A stretch of DNA of 57,902 bases, taken from Oscillospiraceae bacterium (lineage in GTDB: Bacteria; Bacillota; Clostridia; Oscillospirales; Acutalibacteraceae). Location of the stretch: positions 1 through 57,902 of the forward strand of contig CADBPL010000018.1 of the NCBI GenBank assembly GCA_902796535.1, written 5' to 3'. Below are positions 49,322-56,820 of the stretch, piece by piece. Made by a program: the position numbers and the translations under genes. How positions within the stretch are numbered: the stretch's first letter is position 1; each line of letters begins with the position of its first letter. The notes under the pieces are model-generated. The model worked only from the letters and a program-made list of their open reading frames with translations. It did not search any database and was not told the DNA's origin.

Positions 49322-50695
49322 TCAGAATGCGAAATATTTTTCTCTCTGTTTTTTCATGCGGCCGTGGATGGCTTTGAGCACGCGCGCCGCATCCTCATCG
49401 CCACAGGCGTATTCCCGCATCAGGCGGCCTTCTTCGTAACAAAGGTCGTTGTGCAGCGGCAGAAAATTGTTGTAGATAAAGTTGGCATATTTGACCAGCC
49501 GCAGCTCGCCCACCAGCCGGTATTCCGCGCTGATGGTGTCGACCGCGACGCTGTAGAACGCATTGACGGAATCGACCAGCGCTTCGCGCGTGTTTTCCGG
49601 CGCGAAGACGATGGTGGAGCAGATGAGGCCGTTGCGGTTGTTGACGCTGTTGTGGCTGTCGGTGCTGCCGACGATGGGGCACCTGTTTCCTTTGGCGCAC
49701 TGTTCATAATAGAAAATGCTCTGGAAGCCGTTCTGCTCAAAATAGCTTTCTCCGCCGAGCACTTCAAAGGCGCTGAATTTCCGGTTGGCAAACAGCGCTT
49801 CGCTCAGCTTCTGCGGTACCTGATAGACGTTGCTGATCCAGAACGGATGCGCAAAGATCGCCAGACCGCCGGCTTTTTTGATCTGTTCAAATTCCCACTG
49901 CGAGCAGGCGTAGGCAAAGCGTTCCACGCCCGCGGGGATCTCAATGGTGTCGGCATAGGCGTCGATGGTTCGGTAGAATTCCTCCTCGCTCATCTGCGCG
50001 GGGCAATCCTCAATGAGCGTGCGGTTTTCACGGCTGTTGCATTCGTCAAGCTCCCCGTCGTCGCGGCGGATCAGGGAATTGATGCTGTAAAGGCCGCCGA
50101 AGTTGACGATGTGCAGGTCGTTTCGGTGGTCGTCATCGCCCTTGGGCAGATGAACCTCCTCCCCGGGCACGAGCGTGTATTCCAGCTCCACGTCCTTGTA
50201 GGCCTTGATCGCTTCCAAAGACGGGTAATAGCGGTTATGGTCGGTGATGGCAAGAAAATCGTAGCCGTTGCGGCGATAATTCGCGGCCACAACCGCGGGG
50301 GACTGTTTGCCGTCGGAGCGGCAGGTGTGCATGTGCATATCGCCCACAAACGGGTACCGGCCGCACAAATCCTCCTTAACGGCGTAAACGGAAAGCTGCA
50401 TGAGCCGCTTGTGGTCGACAAACAGGCGGATGTAGTATTCTTCTTCCTCCGCGTAGGTATGGGTAAAACGCAGGCAGCCGTCCGCCTCAGGAATGAGCTC
50501 AAACTGCTCAAAGCCGCTGCCATGCGGATAATCGCGCGGGGTTCCCTGTTCCATCGGGCACAGGAGCATTTCATAGCTGCTTTCGGTGAAAGCGGCGTGC
50601 AGCCCCATGGGTTTGATGGTCACGGTCACTTCTTTCCCGACGGGAAAGACCTTGGGGTAAATATCGTAGTCATAAAGCTCTGTTTTCCGGTTCAT
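49322..50695 (-). CDS. PHP-domain phosphoesterase-family protein
   Basis: 457 residues. The first roughly 105 residues form a beta-rich domain; the PHP domain starts at GDMHMHTCRSDG (HxH metal motif), followed by FLAITDHNRYYPS, a central HPFW and a late STDSHN. PHP proteins use a trinuclear metal centre for phosphoester hydrolysis; the substrate here is unknown. Overlaps by 4 bases the lipoprotein gene before it. Confidence 0.85.
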   Translation of the reverse strand: MNRKTELYDYDIYPKVFPVGKEVTVTIKPMGLHAAFTESSYEMLLCPMEQGTPRDYPHGSGFEQFELIPEADGCLRFTHTYAEEEEYYIRLFVDHKRLMQLSVYAVKEDLCGRYPFVGDMHMHTCRSDGKQSPAVVAANYRRNGYDFLAITDHNRYYPSLEAIKAYKDVELEYTLVPGEEVHLPKGDDDHRNDLHIVNFGGLYSINSLIRRDDGELDECNSRENRTLIEDCPAQMSEEEFYRTIDAYADTIEIPAGVERFAYACSQWEFEQIKKAGGLAIFAHPFWISNVYQVPQKLSEALFANRKFSAFEVLGGESYFEQNGFQSIFYYEQCAKGNRCPIVGSTDSHNSVNNRNGLICSTIVFAPENTREALVDSVNAFYSVAVDTISAEYRLVGELRLVKYANFIYNNFLPLHNDLCYEEGRLMREYACGDEDAARVLKAIHGRMKKQREKYFAF

Positions 50696-51297
50696 GCCTG
50701 TTTCTCCTTTCCGAAGCCGGTGGGAATATCCTCTGAAAAAATATCATAGGGCAAAGTGTTCAAATCGCCGCGCCGCATGGCTCTGCCGCTGTTTTCGGTG
50801 AACCGCGCCTCGGCGTAATCGTTAAAATCGGGCGCAAGAAACTGCAAATAGTAATGATTGCCCTCCTGCACGAAATTGGCGATAAAGTCAACGTAGCGGT
50901 TGGCGCTGTCATACTGATGCATGGTGATCTTCATGGCGGTTTTTTTGCTGCTGAATTCGATGACCTGATCGAACTTTTCGTATTTGTAGGTATAGACGCC
51001 GTCTTTCTCGGTGATCTCGCCGGAAACGGGCTTTGTGCCGTTTTTGATGTAAGCAAACACAGACCGGACGTATTCGTCCGACGCGATCAGCAGCGACAGG
51101 TCAGAGGAAGGCATATTTTCGACCTTTCCGCTTTTTACACACTTTTCATACGCCGCCTCAAAGCCGTTGATGAACCAGTTTTCGTAATCCGTGACGCCGT
51201 TGACCTTGACAGCTGTTGTTTTGCCGGAGCAGCCAAACAGCGAAAACGCCACGGTGAAAACGGATAGTAAAGCAATCACTTTGTGAAATGTTCTCAT
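50692..51297 (-). CDS. Lipoprotein of unknown function
   Basis: 201 residues from the ATG at 51297, after AAAGGAGG. Lipobox SLFGC near 22. The rest is a compact alpha/beta protein with no motif that I recognise; paired Tyr/Lys-rich strands (GVYTYKYEKFDQVIEF) suggest a beta-sandwich. Translationally coupled to the PHP protein. Confidence 0.75.
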   Translation of the reverse strand: MRTFHKVIALLSVFTVAFSLFGCSGKTTAVKVNGVTDYENWFINGFEAAYEKCVKSGKVENMPSSDLSLLIASDEYVRSVFAYIKNGTKPVSGEITEKDGVYTYKYEKFDQVIEFSSKKTAMKITMHQYDSANRYVDFIANFVQEGNHYYLQFLAPDFNDYAEARFTENSGRAMRRGDLNTLPYDIFSEDIPTGFGKEKQA

Positions 51298-51318
51298 ACT
51301 TTTGCCTCCTTTTTGTCT

Positions 51319-51346
51319 ATTATACCACAACCGGCCAGGAAATCAA
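51319..51346 (-). promoter_or_regulatory. Promoter of lipoprotein-PHP operon
   Basis: Minus-strand TTGATT (51341-51346), 16 bases, TATAAT (51319-51324). Confidence 0.6.
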
Positions 51347-51390
51347 TCCAAAATTTGCGTCTGCTTCCGCCGATCCGCGCCGCAAAAGGC

Positions 51391-51418
51391 TTGCAATTTC
51401 CGGATAATGTGCTAACAT
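51391..51418 (+). promoter_or_regulatory. Candidate promoter of GT87-tcdA-ktrB genes
   Basis: TTGCAA (51391-51396), 16 bases, TAACAT (51413-51418), about 58 bases before the ATG at 51477. Confidence 0.45.
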
Positions 51419-51476
51419 TAAGGCAGGATCGTCCCCGACAATATCTCCCCTTTTTTCGTTATGAGGTGAATGATCG

Positions 51477-52769
51477 ATGAATCAGAATAATCAATCTGTT
51501 CTGCAAAAGAACAGCTCCGAGCGGATGGCAAGAGTTTATCTGATCCTGTTTGCGGCTTCTGCTGTTCTGACGGTGATCGGCATGATGCTCACGAACGGCC
51601 GTTCCTTTACCGATACGCTGTATTACAGCCGGTATGGCGTGACCGATGCGTTTATGGATTTTTACAATTCCATTCGTGACGCCGGAACCAGAGAGGTTTA
51701 CAAAAAAGGCATCATTTATCCGCCGCTTGCCAATCTGTTCTTCTTTTTTTTGTCCAAGCTGATCGATCCGGCGCTGGTTGCGGCGCCCTTCAAAGAGCGG
51801 TTCCTGATGCAATCCGATATGGTTTGCCAAATGCTTTTGTTCGGTTTTCTGTTTGTTTCACTGGCTCTGACGATCCATCTGATGCGGCAAAAGGCCGGTG
51901 AGCTCCTTCCCGATGGTCTGGCTTGGGTGTTGGCCCTTGCCCTTGCGCTGGCCTACCCGATGCTTTACTGTATTCAGCGCGGCAATCTGGTTTTGCTGAG
52001 TCTGGCGCTGACCATGTTCTTTGTTTTTTACCGCAGCGATGAACGAAAATGGGTCGGCGAACTGAGCCTGATCGCGCTGGCCGTCGCGTCGGGGTTTAAG
52101 CTGTATCCGGCTGTGCTGGGGCTGCTGCTTGTGCGCGATAAAGACTATAAACGCGTCCTGCGCCTGCTCGCCTACGGCTTTGCGTTCACGGTTTTGCCGT
52201 TTTTCTTTTATGACGGATTTGAAAGCATGAAGGATCTGGCGGTCAACCTGCAAACCTTTTCCGAAGCCAAAAGGATCACGCCGGTTTTTGTGACCACCGA
52301 CGTGCTGGCCGCCTATGCCGAAATGGTTCTGCACCTGGATTTTCATATCATGCACTGGCTGCTGTTCCTGCCCATGATGGCGGCTGCCGCTGTGACGGTG
52401 TTCCTGTGCGAAGAGGAATGGAAACGTGTGTTTTGCCTTGTCTATCTGTTTATGAACCTCAATTCAAGCGGCCAGACCTATATTCTGATTTTCCTGCTGA
52501 TCCCGTTTGTTCTGTTCCTGCTTCAGAAGGAACACGAAAAAACCGATTGGCTCTATCTGCTCCTGTTTGCCGTTTTGCTCATTATCGTTCCCAATCTGTA
52601 TTACCGCTTCCTCAACCCGGACGGCGTTTTGCTGCTCAATGAGAGAAAATTTTTGGTTCGCCCCAATCAGCTGCTCGCCGCGCCCGCGCTGCAGGCCATG
52701 ATGCTGCTGATTGCCGTGCAGACGCTCTTCGGGCGATTCGTAAAGAAAAAGAACGCAAACCGCGCCTGA
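51477..52769 (+). CDS. GT87-like polytopic membrane protein
   Basis: 430 residues, about ten membrane helices. An extracytoplasmic first loop holds DAFMDFYNSIRDAG and IYPPLANLFFF, the YPP-type element of the DUF2029/GT87 family, whose characterised members are polyprenyl-phosphate-dependent mannosyltransferases. Substrate not predictable. SD GAGGTG before the ATG. tcdA follows within about 16 bases. Confidence 0.75.
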   Translation: MNQNNQSVLQKNSSERMARVYLILFAASAVLTVIGMMLTNGRSFTDTLYYSRYGVTDAFMDFYNSIRDAGTREVYKKGIIYPPLANLFFFFLSKLIDPALVAAPFKERFLMQSDMVCQMLLFGFLFVSLALTIHLMRQKAGELLPDGLAWVLALALALAYPMLYCIQRGNLVLLSLALTMFFVFYRSDERKWVGELSLIALAVASGFKLYPAVLGLLLVRDKDYKRVLRLLAYGFAFTVLPFFFYDGFESMKDLAVNLQTFSEAKRITPVFVTTDVLAAYAEMVLHLDFHIMHWLLFLPMMAAAAVTVFLCEEEWKRVFCLVYLFMNLNSSGQTYILIFLLIPFVLFLLQKEHEKTDWLYLLLFAVLLIIVPNLYYRFLNPDGVLLLNERKFLVRPNQLLAAPALQAMMLLIAVQTLFGRFVKKKNANRA

Positions 52770-52785
52770 AAATGAGGTGTTGATG

Positions 52786-53502
52786 ATGGATGAAACCTTT
52801 GTTCGCTCCGCCATGCTGCTGGGCGAAGACGCAATGAAAAAGCTCAGCGGCAGCCGTGTGCTGCTGTTCGGCGTGGGCGGCGTCGGCTCGGCGGCCGCGG
52901 AATGTCTGGCGCGCAGCGGCGTCGGCAGCGTGGGCCTGTGCGATAACGACGTTGTGTCGCCCTCCAACCTCAACCGCCAGCTTGTCGCGCTTCACTCCAC
53001 CCTGGGGCAGCGCAAAACGAGCGCGGCGGCGCGGCGGATGCGCGATATCAACCCGGCCATTCAGGTGCGGGAATATCCCATTTTTTACGGTACGGAGACT
53101 GCGGATCAGATCGACCTGACCGAATACGATTATATTATCGACGCGATCGATACGGTTTCGGCCAAGCTGCTGCTGATCGAATCCGCCAAAGCGCTGCATA
53201 TTCCGATCATCAGCTGCATGGGCACGGGCAACAAGCTTGACCCGACGGCGCTTTGCGTGACCGATCTGCAAAAAACCAGCGGCTGCCCGCTGGCCAGGGT
53301 CATGCGCTATGAGTTGCGCAAGCGCGGGATCACCTCACTGAAGGTCGTGTTTTCAACCGAACCGCCGATGAAACCGCTGTTTGACCCGCAGGACGCCGGC
53401 GCGCGGCGCGCAACGCCCGGCAGCGTGTCCTTCGTGCCTCCGGTCGCCGGCATGATCGCCGCCGGGGAAGCTGTGAGATACCTTGCCGGGATCCCTGAGT
53501 AA
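52786..53502 (+). CDS. tcdA: tRNA threonylcarbamoyladenosine dehydratase (ThiF/TcdA family)
   Basis: 238 residues from the ATG at 52786 (GAGG, 8 bases upstream; the ATG at 52783 is an alternative). E1-like adenylating fold: FGVGGVGSAAAECLARSG as ATP-binding loop, CDNDVVSPSNLNRQ, DAIDTVSAKLLL, and PGSVSFVPPVAGM near the end. Cyclises t6A to ct6A in tRNA. Cys in ISCMGTGNKLDP is typical of the family. Confidence 0.93.
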   Translation: MDETFVRSAMLLGEDAMKKLSGSRVLLFGVGGVGSAAAECLARSGVGSVGLCDNDVVSPSNLNRQLVALHSTLGQRKTSAAARRMRDINPAIQVREYPIFYGTETADQIDLTEYDYIIDAIDTVSAKLLLIESAKALHIPIISCMGTGNKLDPTALCVTDLQKTSGCPLARVMRYELRKRGITSLKVVFSTEPPMKPLFDPQDAGARRATPGSVSFVPPVAGMIAAGEAVRYLAGIPE

Positions 53503-53559
53503 AGAAAGAAAGGAAGATCGGTTCGCAGTGCCGCACGGTGCTTGGGCGGCGTGAACCGC

Positions 53560-54918
53560 ATGACGAATACCATGACTAAAAAACGACCGCGCCTGAGCGC
53601 GACCCGTAAGATCGTGCTGTTCTTTTTGGGCGCCATCCTCATCGGCACCTTTTTGCTCTGCCTGCCCGTTGCGGCGCGCGACGGCAAATGGACGCCGCTG
53701 CTCAGCAGCCTGTTCACGGCCACGAGCGCCACATGCGTGACCGGACTTTCCGTGTTCGACACCTACACGAAGTGGTCGCTTTTCGGTCAGATCGTGATCC
53801 TCATCCTCATTCAGTGCGGCGGGCTTGGCATCATGACCACCATTACGATGTTCGCTGTTTTTGCCAAGCGCCGCATCAGCCTGTATGAGCGAAAAATCCT
53901 CATGCAGTCGGAGGGGACGATGCGCACCGGCGGTGTGATCAAGCTGCTCAAGCGCATCGTGGCCGGCACCTTCCTGTTTGAGGGCGCGGGCGCGGTGCTG
54001 CTGGCGTTTCGGTTTTGTTCCGATCCGCGCTTCGGCTTTTTCCGCGGCTTGTTTTACGCGGTTTTTCACGCTGTTTCCTCATTCTGCAACGCCGGCTTTG
54101 ACCTGATGGGCCGCCTCAGCTCCGGTTCGTCTTTGACGATGTTCGCGGACGATCTGCTGGTGAATCTGACGCTTTCGGCGCTGATCATTGTCGGCGGCAT
54201 CGGCTTTCTTGTGTGGGACGATATTCTGGAAAAAAAGCTGCAGTTCAAGCGCTACACCCTGCAAAGCAAGCTCGTGCTTTCGTTTTCCGCGTTTCTTATC
54301 CTGTTCGGCTGGCTGCTGTTTTTTTTGTTTGAAGAGGACGCCTCCATGGCGCATATGAGCGTGGGGCAGCGGCTGCTTGCGTCGTTTTTTCAGTCTGTTT
54401 CTGCTCGCACGGCGGGCTTTTGCACGGTGGATATGGGCAAGCTTTCGGTTTCGGGCAATCTGCTGATGTCGGCGCTGATGTTCATCGGCGGCAGCCCGGG
54501 TTCCACGGCGGGCGGCGTCAAAACCACCACCGTGGCCGTGCTGATCATTCAGCTGGCCGCCTCCTCACGCGGCAATAAAAACCCCACGGTTTTTAAGCGC
54601 TGCATCGACGATGAAACCGTCAAACGCGCTGCCTCCATCGGCGCGATCTATATCCTGCTTGACCTGTTCGGCACGATGTTCATTGCCGCGGTCGATTCCT
54701 TCCCGCTTCAGGCCATTCTGTTTGAAACCGTGTCTGCCGCCGGTACGGTGGGGCTTTCCACCGGCATCACCTCACAGTTTTCCGCCGCGTCGCAGATCGT
54801 GCTGATCCTGCTGATGTTCTGCGGCCGCATAGGCGGCCTGACCATGATGGTGACCTTTGCCGAAAAGCGCACGAGCATTCCGCTTAAGCGGCCGAACGAG
54901 AGAATTCTCATCGGTTAA
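53560..54918 (+). CDS. ktrB: TrkH/KtrB-family potassium transporter
   Basis: 452 residues from the ATG at 53560, a provisional choice (weak GGCGG upstream; another ATG at 53572). Four M1-P-M2 units with selectivity-filter-like Gly loops: ATCVTGLSV, FCNAGFDL, ARTAGFCTVD and AGTVGLST. Pairs with a KtrA/TrkA-type RCK subunit, usually adjacent; none is seen in this window. Ktr systems are a known target of c-di-AMP, whose synthase is at 48254. Confidence 0.93.
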   Translation: MTNTMTKKRPRLSATRKIVLFFLGAILIGTFLLCLPVAARDGKWTPLLSSLFTATSATCVTGLSVFDTYTKWSLFGQIVILILIQCGGLGIMTTITMFAVFAKRRISLYERKILMQSEGTMRTGGVIKLLKRIVAGTFLFEGAGAVLLAFRFCSDPRFGFFRGLFYAVFHAVSSFCNAGFDLMGRLSSGSSLTMFADDLLVNLTLSALIIVGGIGFLVWDDILEKKLQFKRYTLQSKLVLSFSAFLILFGWLLFFLFEEDASMAHMSVGQRLLASFFQSVSARTAGFCTVDMGKLSVSGNLLMSALMFIGGSPGSTAGGVKTTTVAVLIIQLAASSRGNKNPTVFKRCIDDETVKRAASIGAIYILLDLFGTMFIAAVDSFPLQAILFETVSAAGTVGLSTGITSQFSAASQIVLILLMFCGRIGGLTMMVTFAEKRTSIPLKRPNERILIG

Positions 54919-54948
54919 GGCCGGCCGTAAAGGGAACAAAAAGCACAG

Positions 54949-54981
54949 GCGCGCAGATCAGGTCGATCCCGATCTGCGCGC
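54949..54981. terminator. Hairpin between convergent ktrB and isomerase-like gene
   Basis: Perfect 11-bp stem (54949-54959 with 54971-54981). A T5 run lies on the minus side after a few bases; the plus side has ATTTTG. Probably bidirectional. Confidence 0.6.
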
Positions 54982-55001
54982 ACGATTTTGATCTTAAAGG
55001 G

Positions 55002-55790
55002 TTAAAGTGTCTTTAAATAAGCCAGCGAGGTTTTGGCGTCCGGGGCAAAATCGTTATAGCGCCCCTCGAGTGAAATGCGTTTTTCCTCGTAGCCGATGGC
55101 GCGGAGCATGGCGAAGAAATCGCTGTAATCCTCACCGTCGTCCGCCTGCGGCACAAGGCGGCCGTTCATCGAGCTGGCAATATGCACGTGCCTGACCCAG
55201 CCCCTGTATTCCTCCAGCCGTTCCAGCGGCTCGTTTTCACTGCGAAAATGGAACAGATCGATGAGCAATTGTATTTCGGGCTTATTGACCGCTTTACAAA
55301 TATCAAAGGCGATTTTTGAATTGTAGACCATATTGCATTCCTGTGTGCGCAGCGGCTCAATGACGCAGATCAGCCCGTGCTTTTTCATCCACGGCGCAAT
55401 GTGCTCGGCGCAGACGAAGCGGAGCTGTTCATAGGCTTTTTCCTTCGGAAACTCCTCCGGGCAGTGCCTGGCGCCGCCGCTGCCGAACACAACGACCCTG
55501 CCGCCGAGCGTGGCGAGGTTTTCAGCGCCCCGGTCGACGTATTCGTCGATTTTTTTGTAATCCACATTCGGCCCGACCAGAGGAAGATCGCCGGGGAACA
55601 TACAGTTTGCCGATTCACACGGCAGGCCGATCTCCTCAAGCTGCTCCCGATACTGCTTCAGGCTGTCGGCGTTTTCGGCAGCCAGATCGCGGAACGACGG
55701 CTCGCAATAATCCGCGCCCGCCAGCTTTCCGTCTAATTGACGCTGCCTGTCCCGGTAGGACATGCAGATCCCGAATCGCATATCTGACAT
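55002..55790 (-). CDS. TIM-barrel sugar phosphate isomerase/epimerase family protein
   Basis: 262 residues; SD GAGGTG before the ATG. AP-endonuclease-2/xylose-isomerase-like barrel: YCEPSF early, then metal ligands expected at VIEPLR (Glu), LIDLFHF (Asp/His), HVHIAS (His) and SLEGRYND (Glu). Substrate unknown; family members epimerise or isomerise sugars or inositol derivatives. Monocistronic. Confidence 0.85.
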   Translation of the reverse strand: MSDMRFGICMSYRDRQRQLDGKLAGADYCEPSFRDLAAENADSLKQYREQLEEIGLPCESANCMFPGDLPLVGPNVDYKKIDEYVDRGAENLATLGGRVVVFGSGGARHCPEEFPKEKAYEQLRFVCAEHIAPWMKKHGLICVIEPLRTQECNMVYNSKIAFDICKAVNKPEIQLLIDLFHFRSENEPLERLEEYRGWVRHVHIASSMNGRLVPQADDGEDYSDFFAMLRAIGYEEKRISLEGRYNDFAPDAKTSLAYLKTL

Positions 55791-55817
55791 AAGTCACCTC
55801 AAAAGATAAAAGTTTGA

Positions 55818-55840
55818 GCGCCGCAATTTGTGCGGTGCTG
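55818..55840. repeat. Imperfect palindrome, also found at 30967-30989
   Basis: GCGCCGCAATTTGTGCGGTG is a near-palindrome. A 23-base copy with two mismatches lies in the def-fmt gap. Both are in the 5' leaders of minus-strand genes. Confidence 0.4.
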
Positions 55841-55936
55841 TTTTCAATCATTATAAATCAAAGCACCGCAGGTTGCAACCGCTATGATGAAAGAATGGTT
55901 CCAATTCTGTGTTGCTGAATTTGGTTATTTTGCCCA

Positions 55937-55964
55937 TTGACGAACCAAACAGATTTGCTATAAT
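55937..55964 (+). promoter_or_regulatory. Promoter of nrdG
   Basis: TTGACG (55937-55942), 16 bases, TATAAT (55959-55964). Confidence 0.75.
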
Positions 55965-55983
55965 GGGTTACCGGTGCGTAATT

Positions 55984-55999
55984 CCACAATATCTTGTGG
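55984..55999 (+). promoter_or_regulatory. NrdR-like box upstream of nrdG
   Basis: CCACAATATCTTGTGG, a 16-base inverted repeat that fits the NrdR pattern (ACA-AT-rich-TGT), 20 bases after the -10 element. Confidence 0.6.
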
Positions 56000-56015
56000 T
56001 GAAAGGAACGGTTCG

Positions 56016-56711
56016 ATGAACATTTTCGGCCTGCAAAAGCTCTCTCTGCTTGATTTCCCGGGCAAAATGGCCTGCACGGTGTTTACCGGCGGGTGCAATC
56101 TGCGCTGTCCGTTTTGCCACAATGCCTCGCTGGTGACCGGGCTGAGCGAAGTGGAGCCGATTGCCGAGCAGGAGGTTTTCGATCTGCTGAAAAAACGCAG
56201 GGGCATTCTTGAGGGCGTCGCCATCACAGGCGGCGAACCGCTGCTGCAGCCCGACATGGAAGATTTTATTCGCCGCGTGCGGGCGCAGGGCTACGCCGTG
56301 AAGCTGGATACGAACGGCTGTTTTCCCGATCATCTCTCCCGCATCCTCAGCGAAGGCCTCGTTGATTATGTGGCGATGGATATCAAAAACGCGCCGGAAT
56401 CCTATGCCAAAACCGTGGGCGTCGAAGGGTTTGACCTTGCTCCCGTTCAAAAAAGCATCGACCTGCTGATGAACGGCGCGGTTGACTATGAATTCCGCAC
56501 CACGGTCGTGAAGGAGCTGCACAGCGCGGCGGATTTTGAACAAATCGGCCGCTGGCTCAAAGGCGCCAAAAGGCTGTATTTACAGGCGTTCAAGGATTCG
56601 GGCGATCTGATCGGCGGCGGGTTTTCCGCTTACACGCCGGCTCAAATGCAGCAATTCCGCAGCCTTTTGCTGCCCTATATTCCCAACACTTTCTTGCGAG
56701 GTGTCGATTAA
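56016..56711 (+). CDS. nrdG: Anaerobic ribonucleotide reductase activating protein
   Basis: 231 residues from the ATG at 56016 (AAAGGAACGG upstream); the in-frame ATG at 55974 lies before the NrdR-like box and has no SD. Radical SAM activase: GGCNLRCPFCHN holds the CxxxCxxC cluster, then TGGEPLLQPDM. It generates the glycyl radical of NrdD. The length (231) fits the longer NrdG2 subtype rather than the 155-residue E. coli form. Confidence 0.94.
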   Translation: MNIFGLQKLSLLDFPGKMACTVFTGGCNLRCPFCHNASLVTGLSEVEPIAEQEVFDLLKKRRGILEGVAITGGEPLLQPDMEDFIRRVRAQGYAVKLDTNGCFPDHLSRILSEGLVDYVAMDIKNAPESYAKTVGVEGFDLAPVQKSIDLLMNGAVDYEFRTTVVKELHSAADFEQIGRWLKGAKRLYLQAFKDSGDLIGGGFSAYTPAQMQQFRSLLLPYIPNTFLRGVD

Positions 56712-56740
56712 CTTTTTTGGCATATTGTGTGCAATACATC

Positions 56741-56770
56741 TTGACACACCACAATATATTGTGCTACAAT
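56741..56770 (+). promoter_or_regulatory. nrdD promoter with NrdR-like box in its spacer
   Basis: TTGACA (56741-56746), 18 bases, TACAAT (56765-56770). The perfect palindrome CACAATATATTGTG (56750-56763) fills the spacer, so a bound repressor would block RNA polymerase. A half-site ATATTGTGT lies 34 bases upstream (56722). Confidence 0.72.
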
Positions 56771-56820
56771 GAATATCGGCCTTTGTGAAACACAATTGAC
56801 AGAGTAAGGAGAAGGAAAGC

